Part shown: positions 51,500 to 60,797 of the stretch, in pieces
Layout of the letters: the number at the start of each line of letters is the position of its first letter
Position numbering within the stretch: position 1 is the stretch's first letter
Origin: Polaribacter septentrionalilitoris
Lineage (GTDB): Bacteria; Bacteroidota; Bacteroidia; Flavobacteriales; Flavobacteriaceae
Assembly (NCBI RefSeq): GCF_009832745.1
Contig: NZ_VRMJ01000005.1
Location: 62,001-126,000 of the forward strand
Reading direction: 5' to 3'
DNA length: 64,000 bases
Translations under genes and position numbers: made by a program
Notes under the pieces: generated by a model
The model's database searches: none
Told to the model about the DNA's origin: nothing
Seen by the model: the letters and a program-made list of their open reading frames with translations, nothing else

Positions 51500-53875
51500 A
51501 TGAACTTCTGGACAAAAGTTGCTGGTATTATCTTAAGAAACCGATATTTGGTTTTGTTAGGTATTGCAATTATTACTGGCTTATTAGCTTCACAAATGAA
51601 GTATATGAAATTTTCGTATACAGAAGCCAATTTATTACCAGAAGATCATGTAGCGAATCAACAATACAATAAATTTCTTGAAATCTTTGGAGAAGAAGGG
51701 AATTTGGTGATTCTTGGAGTTAAAGATTCAACAGTTTTTACTCCTAAAAAATTTAATGCTTGGAATAACTTAGTTAAAAAATTTGACGATTTAGACGAAA
51801 TCGATTTTACAGTTTCTATTGCTGATGTTCAAAAATTAAAAGCAGATAGAAAAAAAAGGAAATTTATTTTAGAACCTTTATACGAAGAAGCCCCAAAAAC
51901 TTCTAAAGAGGTTGAAAATATTAAAAAACAACTTTTTGAAAAACTTCCTTTTTACGATAACCTTCTATTCAATAAAGAAACCGGAACTTTACAAACTGCC
52001 ATTTATATTAAAAAAGAAATCATTAATACACCACAACGTAGAGATTTCATTTTTAAGACCTTAATTCCTGAAATAGAAAAATTTGAAAAAGATAACAATA
52101 TTGATGTTCGTATTTCTGGAATGCCTTATATCAGGACGTTAAATGCTCAAAATATACAAGATGAAATTTTACTATTTGTTGTTGGTGCTTTAGGAATTAC
52201 AGCTTTAATTTTCTTTTTCTTTTTTAGGTCTTACAGGGCTACTTTTATCACACTTTTAGTAGTAATGATTGGGGTTACTTGGGCATTCGGATTTATTGGT
52301 TTGTTTCGATATGAAATTACAGTTTTATCGGCTTTGATTCCACCTTTAATCATTGTTATTGGAGTTCCTAATGCTGTTTTTCTTATCAATAAATATCAAC
52401 AAGAAGTTAAAAAACACGGTAATCAAGCAAAGTCTTTACAACGTGTAATTTCTAAGATTGGTAACGCTACTTTAATGACTAACATTACTACTGCATCTGG
52501 TTTTGCAACCTTTGTTTTTGTAAAAAGTAACTTATTACGTGAGTTCGGTATTTTAGCATCAGTAAACATCATCAGTATCTTTATTTTGGCGTTGTTGATT
52601 ATTCCAATCATCTATAGTTTTATGCCATTACCAAAGAAAAAACATTTGAATCACCTTGAAAAAAGATGGATTGAAAATGTAGTAGATTGGATGGAAAGAA
52701 TGGTAAGAAACCAAAGAATTACCATTTATTTTGCTACTGTAATTGTAATCATTGCAGGGATTATTGGTGTGTATAAAATTAGAGTTTCTGGAAGTTTGAT
52801 AGAAGATATGCCAAAGAGTTTACAATTTTACAAAGACATTAAGTTCTTTGAAAATGAGTTTGGTGGCATTATGCCTTTAGAGATCTTAATTGATACTAAA
52901 AAGGAAAAAGGTGTGATGAAATTATCTACCTTAAAAAAGATGGAAGAATTGAATGAAGCCATCGAAACTTTTCCTGAACTTTCTAAACCAATCTCTGTCA
53001 CCAACTTAGTAAAATTCTCTAAACAAGCTTATTACAGAGGAAATCCTAAATATTACCAGTTACCAACAAGACAAGAACAAAGTTACATTTTTGCCTATAC
53101 TAAAAATTCAAATAGTGATGCAGGAATGTTAAAAAGCTTTGTAGATTCTACAGGACGTTATGCTAGAATAACCACCTATATGAAAGATATTGGAACTGAT
53201 AAAATGGATATTATTCAAGATCGATTAAAATCAGTGATTGCGAAAGAATTTCCATCAGACAGATATGATGTTTCTTTAACCGGAAAAGCCTTAGTTTTTA
53301 TAAAAGGAACCAACTATTTGATTAAGAATTTAGTGATTTCACTTTCATTAGCCATTTTTTTAATTGCTATTTTTATGGCCTGGATGTTTAGATCACCACA
53401 AATGATTTTTATTTCCTTAATTCCAAATATACTTCCGCTATTAATTACAGCAGGTTTAATGGGCTTTTTAGACATCCCAATAAAACCATCTACCATATTA
53501 GTATTTAGTATTGCTTTTGGTATTTCTGTAGATGATACCATTCACTTTTTAGCAAAATACAGACAAGAATTAATATCCAATAAATGGCGTGTAAAAACTT
53601 CTGTTTATGCTGCTTTAAGAGAAACTGGAGTGAGTATGTTTTACACTTCAATTGTACTCTTTTTTGGTTTCTTGGTGTTTACTTTATCTAGTTTTGGAGG
53701 TACAATTGCTTTAGGTGGATTGGTTTCTGTTACGTTACTGTTAGCAATGGTTTCTAACTTATTGTTGTTACCATCCTTACTCTTAACTTTCGAAAAGAAA
53801 ATTGCAAATAAAAAAGTATTTAAAGAACCAGCAATTAGAATTATCCCCCCAAAAGAGGAAAAAACAAAAGAATAA
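51500..53875 (+). CDS. RND/MMPL-superfamily exporter
   Basis: 791 residues, two repeats of one transmembrane helix, a large periplasmic loop and five more helices (first repeat about 15-400, second about 405-780). Key phrases are the SALIPPLIIVIGVPNAVFLINKYQQE and IAFGISVDDTIHFLAKYRQE segments, corresponding to the proton-relay TM4 region. This is the hydrophobe/lipid exporter-like branch (HAE3/MMPL type), acting without a visible partner gene here. Substrate unknown; it starts 46 nt after the frr terminator and is upstream of asnS. Confidence 0.87.
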   Translation: MNFWTKVAGIILRNRYLVLLGIAIITGLLASQMKYMKFSYTEANLLPEDHVANQQYNKFLEIFGEEGNLVILGVKDSTVFTPKKFNAWNNLVKKFDDLDEIDFTVSIADVQKLKADRKKRKFILEPLYEEAPKTSKEVENIKKQLFEKLPFYDNLLFNKETGTLQTAIYIKKEIINTPQRRDFIFKTLIPEIEKFEKDNNIDVRISGMPYIRTLNAQNIQDEILLFVVGALGITALIFFFFFRSYRATFITLLVVMIGVTWAFGFIGLFRYEITVLSALIPPLIIVIGVPNAVFLINKYQQEVKKHGNQAKSLQRVISKIGNATLMTNITTASGFATFVFVKSNLLREFGILASVNIISIFILALLIIPIIYSFMPLPKKKHLNHLEKRWIENVVDWMERMVRNQRITIYFATVIVIIAGIIGVYKIRVSGSLIEDMPKSLQFYKDIKFFENEFGGIMPLEILIDTKKEKGVMKLSTLKKMEELNEAIETFPELSKPISVTNLVKFSKQAYYRGNPKYYQLPTRQEQSYIFAYTKNSNSDAGMLKSFVDSTGRYARITTYMKDIGTDKMDIIQDRLKSVIAKEFPSDRYDVSLTGKALVFIKGTNYLIKNLVISLSLAIFLIAIFMAWMFRSPQMIFISLIPNILPLLITAGLMGFLDIPIKPSTILVFSIAFGISVDDTIHFLAKYRQELISNKWRVKTSVYAALRETGVSMFYTSIVLFFGFLVFTLSSFGGTIALGGLVSVTLLLAMVSNLLLLPSLLLTFEKKIANKKVFKEPAIRIIPPKEEKTKE

Positions 53876-53960
53876 AACTTTATCGTATTATTGACATTTC
53901 TTCATTGTTAATCTTGAAGCAAAAAAGTATCTTTACTCTTTCAATTCAAATATTTTAAAA

Positions 53961-55397
53961 ATGATGAAGACAAGCGTTGTTGAGGTTTTAAATAATGAAA
54001 CATTATTATTACAAGAAATTTCCTTAAAAGGATGGGTAAGAACCTTTAGAAGCAATCGTTTTATTGCTTTAAATGATGGATCTACCATTAAAAATATACA
54101 ATGTGTACTCGATTTTGAAAACACACCAGAAGAAACTTTAAAAAGAATTAATACAGGTGCAGCAATTGCTGTAAAAGGAACCTTAACCGAAAGTCAAGGA
54201 AGAGGGCAATCTGTAGAAGTGCAAGTTTCAGAAATTGAAGTTTTAGGTGATTCAAATCCAGATGAATACCCAATACAACCTAAAAAGCATAGTTTCGAAT
54301 TTTTGCGCGAAAATGCACATTTACGCATGCGTACAAACACATTTAGTGCAGTAATGCGAGTACGTTCTAAATTATCATTTGCGGTACACCAATACTTTCA
54401 AGAAAGAGATTTTAATTATGTTCATACACCAATAATTACTGGTTCTGATGCTGAAGGTGCTGGAGAAATGTTTAGAGTTACCAACTTTAAGGACAATGAA
54501 GCTCCTATTGATGAAAACGGAAACATAGATTATTCAAAAGATTTTTTCGGTAAAGAAACTAATCTTACAGTATCTGGTCAGTTAGAAGCAGAAACTTTTG
54601 CGATGTCTTTGGGTAAAGCTTATACTTTTGGACCAACGTTTAGAGCAGAAAACTCAAATACAACTCGCCATTTAGCAGAATTTTGGATGATAGAACCAGA
54701 GGTGGCTTTTATGGATTTAGATGGTAATATGGATTTGGCTGAAGATTTCATCAAATATGTTATCAATTCTATTTTAGTAAGTTGTAAAGACGATTTAGCC
54801 TTCTTAGATCAACGTTTAACTCAGGAGGAAAAAAGCAAGCCACAAGCGCAGAGAAGTGAAATGAGTTTGCTTGAAAAGCTAAAGTTTGTAGTTGACAACA
54901 ATTTTAAGAGAGTTACCTATACTGAAGCTATTGATATTTTACGTAATTCAAAACCAAATAAAAAGAAGAAATTTCAATTTCCTATTAATGAATGGGGAGC
55001 AGATTTACAATCTGAACACGAACGTTTTCTAGTTGAAAAGCACTTTAAATGTCCAGTAATTTTATTTGATTATCCAGCAAACATCAAAGCATTTTACATG
55101 CGTTTGAATGACGATGGAAAAACGGTAAGAGCTATGGATGTTTTGTTTCCAGGAATTGGAGAAATTGTTGGAGGTTCTCAAAGAGAAGAACGTTATGATG
55201 TTTTGGTAGAAAAAATGAAAGCTTTAGATATTCCTGAAGAAGACTTGTGGTGGTATTTAGATTTAAGAAAATTTGGAACCGCAGTTCATTCAGGATTTGG
55301 TTTAGGATTTGAAAGATTGGTGCAATTTGCAACAGGAATGAGTAATATTAGAGATGTAATTCCTTTTCCAAGAACTCCTCAAAACGCAGAGTTTTAA
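53961..55397 (+). CDS. asnS: Asparaginyl-tRNA synthetase
   Basis: Class IIb synthetase, 478 residues. N-terminal OB-fold anticodon-binding domain (about 15-105: [18 protein letters not shown]), catalytic motif 2 [26 protein letters not shown], and motif 3 [15 protein letters not shown] near the C-terminus. Absence of the GAD insert excludes bacterial AspRS. Two adjacent ATG codons (53961 and 53964) are possible starts. rpoN follows 24 nt downstream. Confidence 0.97.
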   Translation: MMKTSVVEVLNNETLLLQEISLKGWVRTFRSNRFIALNDGSTIKNIQCVLDFENTPEETLKRINTGAAIAVKGTLTESQGRGQSVEVQVSEIEVLGDSNPDEYPIQPKKHSFEFLRENAHLRMRTNTFSAVMRVRSKLSFAVHQYFQERDFNYVHTPIITGSDAEGAGEMFRVTNFKDNEAPIDENGNIDYSKDFFGKETNLTVSGQLEAETFAMSLGKAYTFGPTFRAENSNTTRHLAEFWMIEPEVAFMDLDGNMDLAEDFIKYVINSILVSCKDDLAFLDQRLTQEEKSKPQAQRSEMSLLEKLKFVVDNNFKRVTYTEAIDILRNSKPNKKKKFQFPINEWGADLQSEHERFLVEKHFKCPVILFDYPANIKAFYMRLNDDGKTVRAMDVLFPGIGEIVGGSQREERYDVLVEKMKALDIPEEDLWWYLDLRKFGTAVHSGFGLGFERLVQFATGMSNIRDVIPFPRTPQNAEF

Positions 55398-55421
55398 TCG
55401 ATTTTTTGTATATTTAAGTTT

Positions 55422-56879
55422 ATGTTAAAGCAAAGTTTACAATACAAACTCTTACAAAAATTATCTCCTCAACAAATTCAGTTGATGAAGTTAATTCAAT
55501 TGCCAACACAGGCTTTTGAAGAACGTCTAAAGCAAGAAATTGAAGAAAATCCTGCATTAGATACTGGCAAGGAGGAAAACAATGATTTTGACGATGATTT
55601 TTCTGATGACTTTGACGATACTGGAAATGAAAAAATTGAAGCTGAAGACATAAATATAGACGAATATTTGAGTGATGATGAGATTCCTTCTTACAAAACA
55701 CAAGCAAATAATTACTCAGCAGATGATGAAGAAAAAAATGTTCCTTACGCAGCAGGAACTAGCTTTCATCAATCTTTAAAAAATCAATTAAATACCTATT
55801 CTTTAAACGAAGAAGAAAAATCAATTGCAGAATTTTTAGTAGGTAGTATTGATGATAGTGGCTACATACGAAGAGATATTTTAGATTTGGTAGATGATTT
55901 AGCCTTTACTGCAAACGTATTTACAACTGAAGAAAAAGTAATTGAAATTTTAAAAAAAGTAGTGCATTCTTTAGATCCCATTGGTGTTGGTGCTAGAGAC
56001 TTAAAAGAGTGTTTAATTATTCAGCTTAAAGCAAAAGAAACCAATAAAACCAGAAGTTTAGCTATAGAAGTTCTTGAAAATACATTTGATCATTTTGTAA
56101 AAAAACATTACAAAAAGTTAATGGAAAAATTCAATATTTCTGAAGATGAGTTGAAAGAAATCAATTCAGAAATCGCTAGATTAAACCCAAAACCTGGGAG
56201 TTCTTATGCTGGAAACAACAAAATTGCAGAACAAATTGTACCTGATTTTACCATTAAAATTTTAGATGGCGAATTAGATTTGACTCTAAATTCTAGAAAT
56301 GCTCCAGAATTGCATATATCAAGAGAATACAACAATATGTTAAAAGGCTATCAAGAGTCTAAAACAAAAAGTAAATCTCAAAAAGATGCCGTATTTTTTA
56401 TCAAACAGAAATTAGATGCTGCAAAATGGTTTATAGATGCCATAAAACAACGTCAGCAAACCTTAATGGTAACCATGAATTCGATTATGCATTATCAATA
56501 TGATTATTTTTTAACTGGTGATGAACGTAAGTTAAAACCAATGATTTTAAAAGATATTGCAGATCAAATAAACATGGACGTTTCAACGGTTTCTAGAGTA
56601 GCTAACAGCAAATATGTTTCTACACCTTATGGGACAAAATTGATTAAAGAATTCTTCTCAGAATCAATGAAAAATGACCAAGGTGAAGATGTCTCTACAA
56701 GAGAAATAAAGAAAATACTAGAAACAGTAATTGCAGAAGAAAATAAGAAAAAACCTTTAACTGATGAGAAGCTTGCAGCTATTTTAAAAGAAAAAGGCTA
56801 TCCAATTGCAAGAAGAACTGTAGCAAAATATAGAGAGCAACTAGACATATCTGTGGCTCGTTTACGAAAAGAAATTTAG
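55422..56879 (+). CDS. rpoN: RNA polymerase sigma-54 factor
   Basis: 485 residues. Region I is Leu/Gln-rich (QSLQYKLLQKLSPQQIQLMKLIQLP, activator interaction), region II is acidic (NDFDDDFSDDFDD), then the core-binding domain, the helix-turn-helix (MDVSTVSRVANSKYV) and the exact RpoN box ARRTVAKYRE at 463-472 that reads the -24 element. 24 nt after asnS; its stop overlaps the next start by one base. Confidence 0.98.
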   Translation: MLKQSLQYKLLQKLSPQQIQLMKLIQLPTQAFEERLKQEIEENPALDTGKEENNDFDDDFSDDFDDTGNEKIEAEDINIDEYLSDDEIPSYKTQANNYSADDEEKNVPYAAGTSFHQSLKNQLNTYSLNEEEKSIAEFLVGSIDDSGYIRRDILDLVDDLAFTANVFTTEEKVIEILKKVVHSLDPIGVGARDLKECLIIQLKAKETNKTRSLAIEVLENTFDHFVKKHYKKLMEKFNISEDELKEINSEIARLNPKPGSSYAGNNKIAEQIVPDFTIKILDGELDLTLNSRNAPELHISREYNNMLKGYQESKTKSKSQKDAVFFIKQKLDAAKWFIDAIKQRQQTLMVTMNSIMHYQYDYFLTGDERKLKPMILKDIADQINMDVSTVSRVANSKYVSTPYGTKLIKEFFSESMKNDQGEDVSTREIKKILETVIAEENKKKPLTDEKLAAILKEKGYPIARRTVAKYREQLDISVARLRKEI

Positions 56880-57478
56880 TGAAATTTTATAAATTTTTAT
56901 CAGTAATCTTACATCCAATTGTAATACCAACAGTTGGGGTGTTTATTTACTTTTTTTTAATTAGAAATAGTTTTAATAGTGATCAAAGGTTGGCCGTTTT
57001 AGGACTTGTTTTTATTACAACTTATATCATTCCTTTATTAATTCTTGTTCTTTTTAAAAGACTAAAAATGATTGACTCTTATTACGCAGAAAGTATTAGA
57101 GAGAGAAAAATTCCTATAGCAATGATGATAATTCTCTTTTATCTTTTAGGCAACACACTTTTAGGTACCGCTGATATTACTGATTTAGGTATACTTTTCT
57201 ATGCAACAAGTTTAGGGTTAACTATCATTTACATATTTTTTGCCTTCAAACTAAAAGTGAGTATTCACTTATTATCCCTGGGAATATCTACTGGATTTTT
57301 TTTAATGATGAGTTCTAAATATAGTCACTCATTTACATTAGTTGTAATCATATGCTTTTTGGTTTCTGGACTTTTAGGAAGTGCCAGATTACATTTAAAA
57401 GCACATACAAGAACAGAGGTTTATTTGGGTTTTTTATTTGGATTTATATCACCATTTATAGTAAATTATGTTCTATAG
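56879..57478 (+). CDS. Membrane protein, PAP2-like C-terminus
   Basis: 199 residues, about six membrane segments. The start is GTG sharing the last base of rpoN's TAG, implying translational coupling. The segment SARLHLKAHTRTEVYLGFLFG (about 168-188) resembles the C-terminal catalytic stretch of PAP2 phosphatases (SR..H....DV..G...G), with the usual aspartate replaced by glutamate and without the other PAP2 motifs. So activity is uncertain. It may be a divergent or inactive lipid phosphatase-like protein. Its 3' end overlaps the convergent gene by 6 nt. Confidence 0.6.
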   Translation: MKFYKFLSVILHPIVIPTVGVFIYFFLIRNSFNSDQRLAVLGLVFITTYIIPLLILVLFKRLKMIDSYYAESIRERKIPIAMMIILFYLLGNTLLGTADITDLGILFYATSLGLTIIYIFFAFKLKVSIHLLSLGISTGFFLMMSSKYSHSFTLVVIICFLVSGLLGSARLHLKAHTRTEVYLGFLFGFISPFIVNYVL

Positions 57479-58150
57479 TATATAAAAGATTAATCCAAAT
57501 TTTAAAATTTTAGTATTGATTTGTTCACCATTTATGGTTACGTTTTCAAAGATTGGTGTTAACCCATAAAAAACATTAATATTAAACTCATCATATCCTG
57601 CAGATAAAGTTAGACCATACTGAATCTTTCTATAATTTTCAATATTCTTAAAAACAAATGGTATAGCATTAGTATCTGTGTATTTAAATTGGTTCGAGAT
57701 ATTATATAAGAACTTAATACCTGTATAAATACGCCAAAAATTATATTTTTTTGCTGTAGAAGTTCTCCACCTAATTTCTAATGGAATTTCTAAATTATGA
57801 GATGTAAAGGCATTATCAGTTATTGAATTGTCGCTGCTAAACACAATTGAATTATTAACTTGTGATACTTTTAATTCGTGATTAAAAGAGTCAAATCCAT
57901 AACCTAAACCAAATGCAAAAGCAAGATTTCCTTTTTTATTTAGAATAAAGTCTTTTATAAATCCTGATGACAAAGAAAAAGAAAAACCACTCTTAGATAT
58001 AGAACTAGGTTGGTCATAGAACTGTGCATAAGAAATTGATGCGTAAATCTGATCTTCTGCGTAACGATCACCAAATTGTAATGAATCCTTTTGAGAATAC
58101 AAACTAAAGGATAGTAAAAGCATACTAAAAAAAAGATATAATCTATACAT
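57473..58150 (-). CDS. Outer-membrane beta-barrel protein, unknown function
   Basis: 225 residues with a signal peptide (about 1-19, ending LYSQ) and repeated amphipathic strands (FSFSLSSGFIKDFIL, LAFAFGLGYGFDSF, YGLTLSAGYDEFNINVFYGLTP). It resembles PorT-like small barrels in size but no diagnostic motif is visible. Separated from the exb operon by a terminator. Confidence 0.65.
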   Translation of the reverse strand: MYRLYLFFSMLLLSFSLYSQKDSLQFGDRYAEDQIYASISYAQFYDQPSSISKSGFSFSLSSGFIKDFILNKKGNLAFAFGLGYGFDSFNHELKVSQVNNSIVFSSDNSITDNAFTSHNLEIPLEIRWRTSTAKKYNFWRIYTGIKFLYNISNQFKYTDTNAIPFVFKNIENYRKIQYGLTLSAGYDEFNINVFYGLTPIFENVTINGEQINTKILKFGLIFYIL

Positions 58151-58217
58151 ATTGTTTAACGTTAGTTAAATATACAATATTTCATAATTTAAAAAAGAAA
58201 TAGAAATATTTAAAAAT

Positions 58218-58253
58218 AAAAAAAGGATAATCCGTTAGAATTATCCTTTTTTT
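58218..58253 (-). terminator. Terminator of the exbB-exbD operon
   Basis: Fourteen-bp perfect stem AAAAAAAGGATAAT with ATTATCCTTTTTTT, 8-nt loop, 21 nt after the second exbD stop (minus strand). Confidence 0.92.
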
Positions 58254-58273
58254 AAAAATTATAGTAAATCAAT

Positions 58274-58738
58274 CTAGTTTGATGAAGTTTTTGATGCAGA
58301 GTAACTAATTTTAAGAGCATTTACATCTCTTAACTTAAGTCTAATATCTGTAATTGTACCTACACTAGATTCTTTATCTGCTTTTATAGAAGTTGTCATG
58401 AATGGCACCTCAGCTTCAGAAACTTTAGATCTTGCATTAATAATAAATGCAGGAACTTGATCTGCTGTTGCTATTTTGTCATTTAGTTGTATTCTATTAA
58501 AACTAGAACCATATTTTGAATCTTTGGCTTTACCAACATAAATAGTGCTAACTAGACTTTTATGTTCTAACTTTTTAACCTCAGTTGCACTTGGTAACCT
58601 AGGGTTTTCTATTTTTAAATCAGTTTCTCTCATGGTAGTAGTAACCATAAAGAAGAATAATAACATAAAAACGATGTCTGGTAATGCCGCAGTATTTACC
58701 GCTGGAACTCCTTTTTTCTTTTTTCTAAACTTAGACAT
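58274..58738 (-). CDS. ExbD/TolR-family biopolymer transport protein (second copy)
   Basis: 154 residues: a basic cytoplasmic N-terminus (KFRKKKKG), one membrane helix (about 19-36) with the essential aspartate Asp21 in LPDIVFMLLFFFMVTTT, and a periplasmic domain. Works with ExbB as proton-driven motor for TonB-dependent uptake. Last gene of the operon, 21 nt after the first exbD. Confidence 0.93.
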   Translation of the reverse strand: MSKFRKKKKGVPAVNTAALPDIVFMLLFFFMVTTTMRETDLKIENPRLPSATEVKKLEHKSLVSTIYVGKAKDSKYGSSFNRIQLNDKIATADQVPAFIINARSKVSEAEVPFMTTSIKADKESSVGTITDIRLKLRDVNALKISYSASKTSSN

Positions 58739-58759
58739 ATTATTATACTTTTTTAAAAA

Positions 58760-59383
58760 TTAATTAGACGTTGGTTCAGCATCAGAAATAATTTGAGGAT
58801 AACTTGTTTTGATATCTTCAACTTTTTTCTTCAAAGCTGCATTATCTCTATCATCTTTATAAGCTTCTTCCAATTCTGCAAAAGGAATTTTATATCTCTC
58901 TAAAGATAGTCTATTACGTAATTCTGCATATGCTCTTAACAATTCATTTTGAACAGTTAAATAAGTACCATATTCAGTTAACCTATCACTTTGTACAGAG
59001 ATAATAGCTTTATTAGGATGATCTGAAGATTTATCACTTCTTTCTCCATTACAATAGTCACAAGGTCCTGTAGCTACACCATTTTCAACTTTACCATCTC
59101 CTCCACCATTATCAATAAACTTGATTGCAGCTTCTTTTAGGTCTTTTACTTCCATTCTTTCACCTTCTACCAATAACTCGTTATTTCTATTGATATTAAC
59201 TTCAAAAATGTTTTTTTCCTTAATTACAGGAGGTACATAGTCTGGTGGCGGTTTTTCTGATAACTTTTTAGATACACCAGAATCTACATTCATTGTAGTG
59301 GTTACTAAAAAGAAAATTAATAGCAAGAAGGCAATATCTGCCATAGAGCCTGCATTAATTTCTGGAGTGTCTCTTCTTGCCAT
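58760..59383 (-). CDS. ExbD/TolR-family protein with a Cys-containing periplasmic insert
   Basis: 207 residues; one membrane helix with the proton-carrying Asp16 (MADIAFLLLIFFLVTTT). The periplasmic domain is longer than usual: an insert at about 93-125 carries CDYC (Cys108, Cys111) in a charged loop, and a C-terminal helical extension (about 165-207) follows. The duplication of exbD with one extended copy is common in Bacteroidota. Co-transcribed, 4 nt after the small membrane protein gene. Confidence 0.92.
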   Translation of the reverse strand: MARRDTPEINAGSMADIAFLLLIFFLVTTTMNVDSGVSKKLSEKPPPDYVPPVIKEKNIFEVNINRNNELLVEGERMEVKDLKEAAIKFIDNGGGDGKVENGVATGPCDYCNGERSDKSSDHPNKAIISVQSDRLTEYGTYLTVQNELLRAYAELRNRLSLERYKIPFAELEEAYKDDRDNAALKKKVEDIKTSYPQIISDAEPTSN

Positions 59384-59387
59384 AAAA

Positions 59388-59843
59388 TTAAGATTTAATT
59401 AAACCTTTTACTAAATCGTATACAAAGAAGAAACTAGCAGCTGCTCCTAAAAGAACGCTGTACCATATTCCTGTACCAACCCACTGATTGATAGAAGAAC
59501 CTTCTTCTCCTCCTTTTAACACTACTCCTTGAGTATCTACAACAGCTGCACTGTCTGCTGTAAAGTATGCTATTACTAAAACTACCCCTAATACAGCAAG
59601 ACCCAGTAAAGTTTTCTTTAAATTATCCGGATTTGTAAACAATCCTATCAAAGATAGAATTATTGTTGCTCCAACAGCAAAGTAAAGTAATGATGTTGAG
59701 TAAGTAACTATTGTTCCAACAGCGCTACTCAATGCTTCCAAATCCTCACTATCAGTCATAAAAATTCTGATAAAAAGAATTGCTCCAATTATTGCGATAA
59801 CCGCAACAACTATGCTTAATATTTTAGATAAATTACCTTTCAT
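59388..59843 (-). CDS. Four-helix membrane protein in the exb operon, unknown function
   Basis: 151 residues with about four membrane segments (about 9-27, 45-66, 77-98 and 128-147), short loops, no motif I recognise. It lies between exbB (8 nt upstream) and exbD (4 nt downstream), so it is co-expressed with the motor. A structural or assembly role with ExbBD is inference from position. Confidence 0.7.
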   Translation of the reverse strand: MKGNLSKILSIVVAVIAIIGAILFIRIFMTDSEDLEALSSAVGTIVTYSTSLLYFAVGATIILSLIGLFTNPDNLKKTLLGLAVLGVVLVIAYFTADSAAVVDTQGVVLKGGEEGSSINQWVGTGIWYSVLLGAAASFFFVYDLVKGLIKS

Positions 59844-59851
59844 AAGATATT

Positions 59852-60577
59852 TTATTTTTTATATTTTACTAATAAATCGATTAACTGTATAGAAGCGTCT
59901 TCCATATTATTAACGATGCTATCAATTTTAGATACGATATAATTATAAAAAATTTGTAATATAATTGCTACAATTAAACCAAAAACAGTTGTTAATAAGG
60001 CAACTTTAATACCACCTGCAACTACACCTGGAGAAATATCATTTGCAACAGCAATCATATCAAATGCTTGAATCATACCAATTACAGTTCCCATGAACCC
60101 TAACATCGGTGCCAAAGCAATAAATAAAGACAACCAAGAAACGTTTTTCTCTAAAAGTCCCATTTGAACTCCACCATAAGAAACTACAGCTTTTTCTGCA
60201 GCATCTACACCTTCATCTACTCTATCTAAACCTTGATAAAAAATTGAAGCTACAGGCCCTTTGGAATTTCTACAAATTTCTTTAGCTGCTTCTACACCAC
60301 CCGAACTTAAAGCGTCGTCTACATTTGCTACTAATTTCTTAGTATTTGTAGTTGCCATGTTTAGATAAATGATTCTTTCAATTGCAATTGCTAGACCTAA
60401 AATTAAAGCTACCAATACAATTCCCATAAATTGAGGATCACCTTCAATAAAACGTTGTTTTAATTCTTGGTGAAAAGTCTTTGCTTCCTCTGTCGTTGCT
60501 TCTTGCGCAAAAGTTGATTGAATAGCTCCAAAAAACATAAATCCTGTTATAGATAGGATATTTACTACTTTTTTCAT
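59852..60577 (-). CDS. exbB: MotA/TolQ/ExbB proton channel protein
   Basis: 241 residues from ATG 60575-60577; the frame stays open 17 codons upstream, but MKKVVNILSITGFMFFG begins a plausible signal-like N-terminal helix and is preferred. The extra N-terminal membrane/signal segment is followed by three TM helices with the conserved ExbB core (LSLFIALAPMLGFMGTVIGMIQAF and VAGGIKVALLTTVFGLIVAI). Forms the pentameric channel that with ExbD energises TonB. First gene of the operon. Confidence 0.93.
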   Translation of the reverse strand: MKKVVNILSITGFMFFGAIQSTFAQEATTEEAKTFHQELKQRFIEGDPQFMGIVLVALILGLAIAIERIIYLNMATTNTKKLVANVDDALSSGGVEAAKEICRNSKGPVASIFYQGLDRVDEGVDAAEKAVVSYGGVQMGLLEKNVSWLSLFIALAPMLGFMGTVIGMIQAFDMIAVANDISPGVVAGGIKVALLTTVFGLIVAIILQIFYNYIVSKIDSIVNNMEDASIQLIDLLVKYKK

Positions 60578-60797
60578 CGTTGTTATAATTATTTTAATAG
60601 TTAACGGGTTAAAGATATAAATTTTCAACTCAAAAAAAGAATCTTAAATTCACTTTAACGAATAAATTAAAGAAAACCTTGTAGTTTCTCTTTTTGAGAG
60701 TGCCAAGTAACAAAAAAATATTGACCCATTAAAAAAAAAATGAATCTATTTAAATGTCAAAATCACATTTTATTTGAAGATATACAATAATGTTAAA

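Noticed and set aside
60660..60720. Terminator after the asparaginase gene
   Set aside because: A CTTG/CAAG plus CTCTC/GAGA structure can be drawn on the minus strand, but it has a large internal loop and only a moderate T-rich tail, so it was not listed as a feature.
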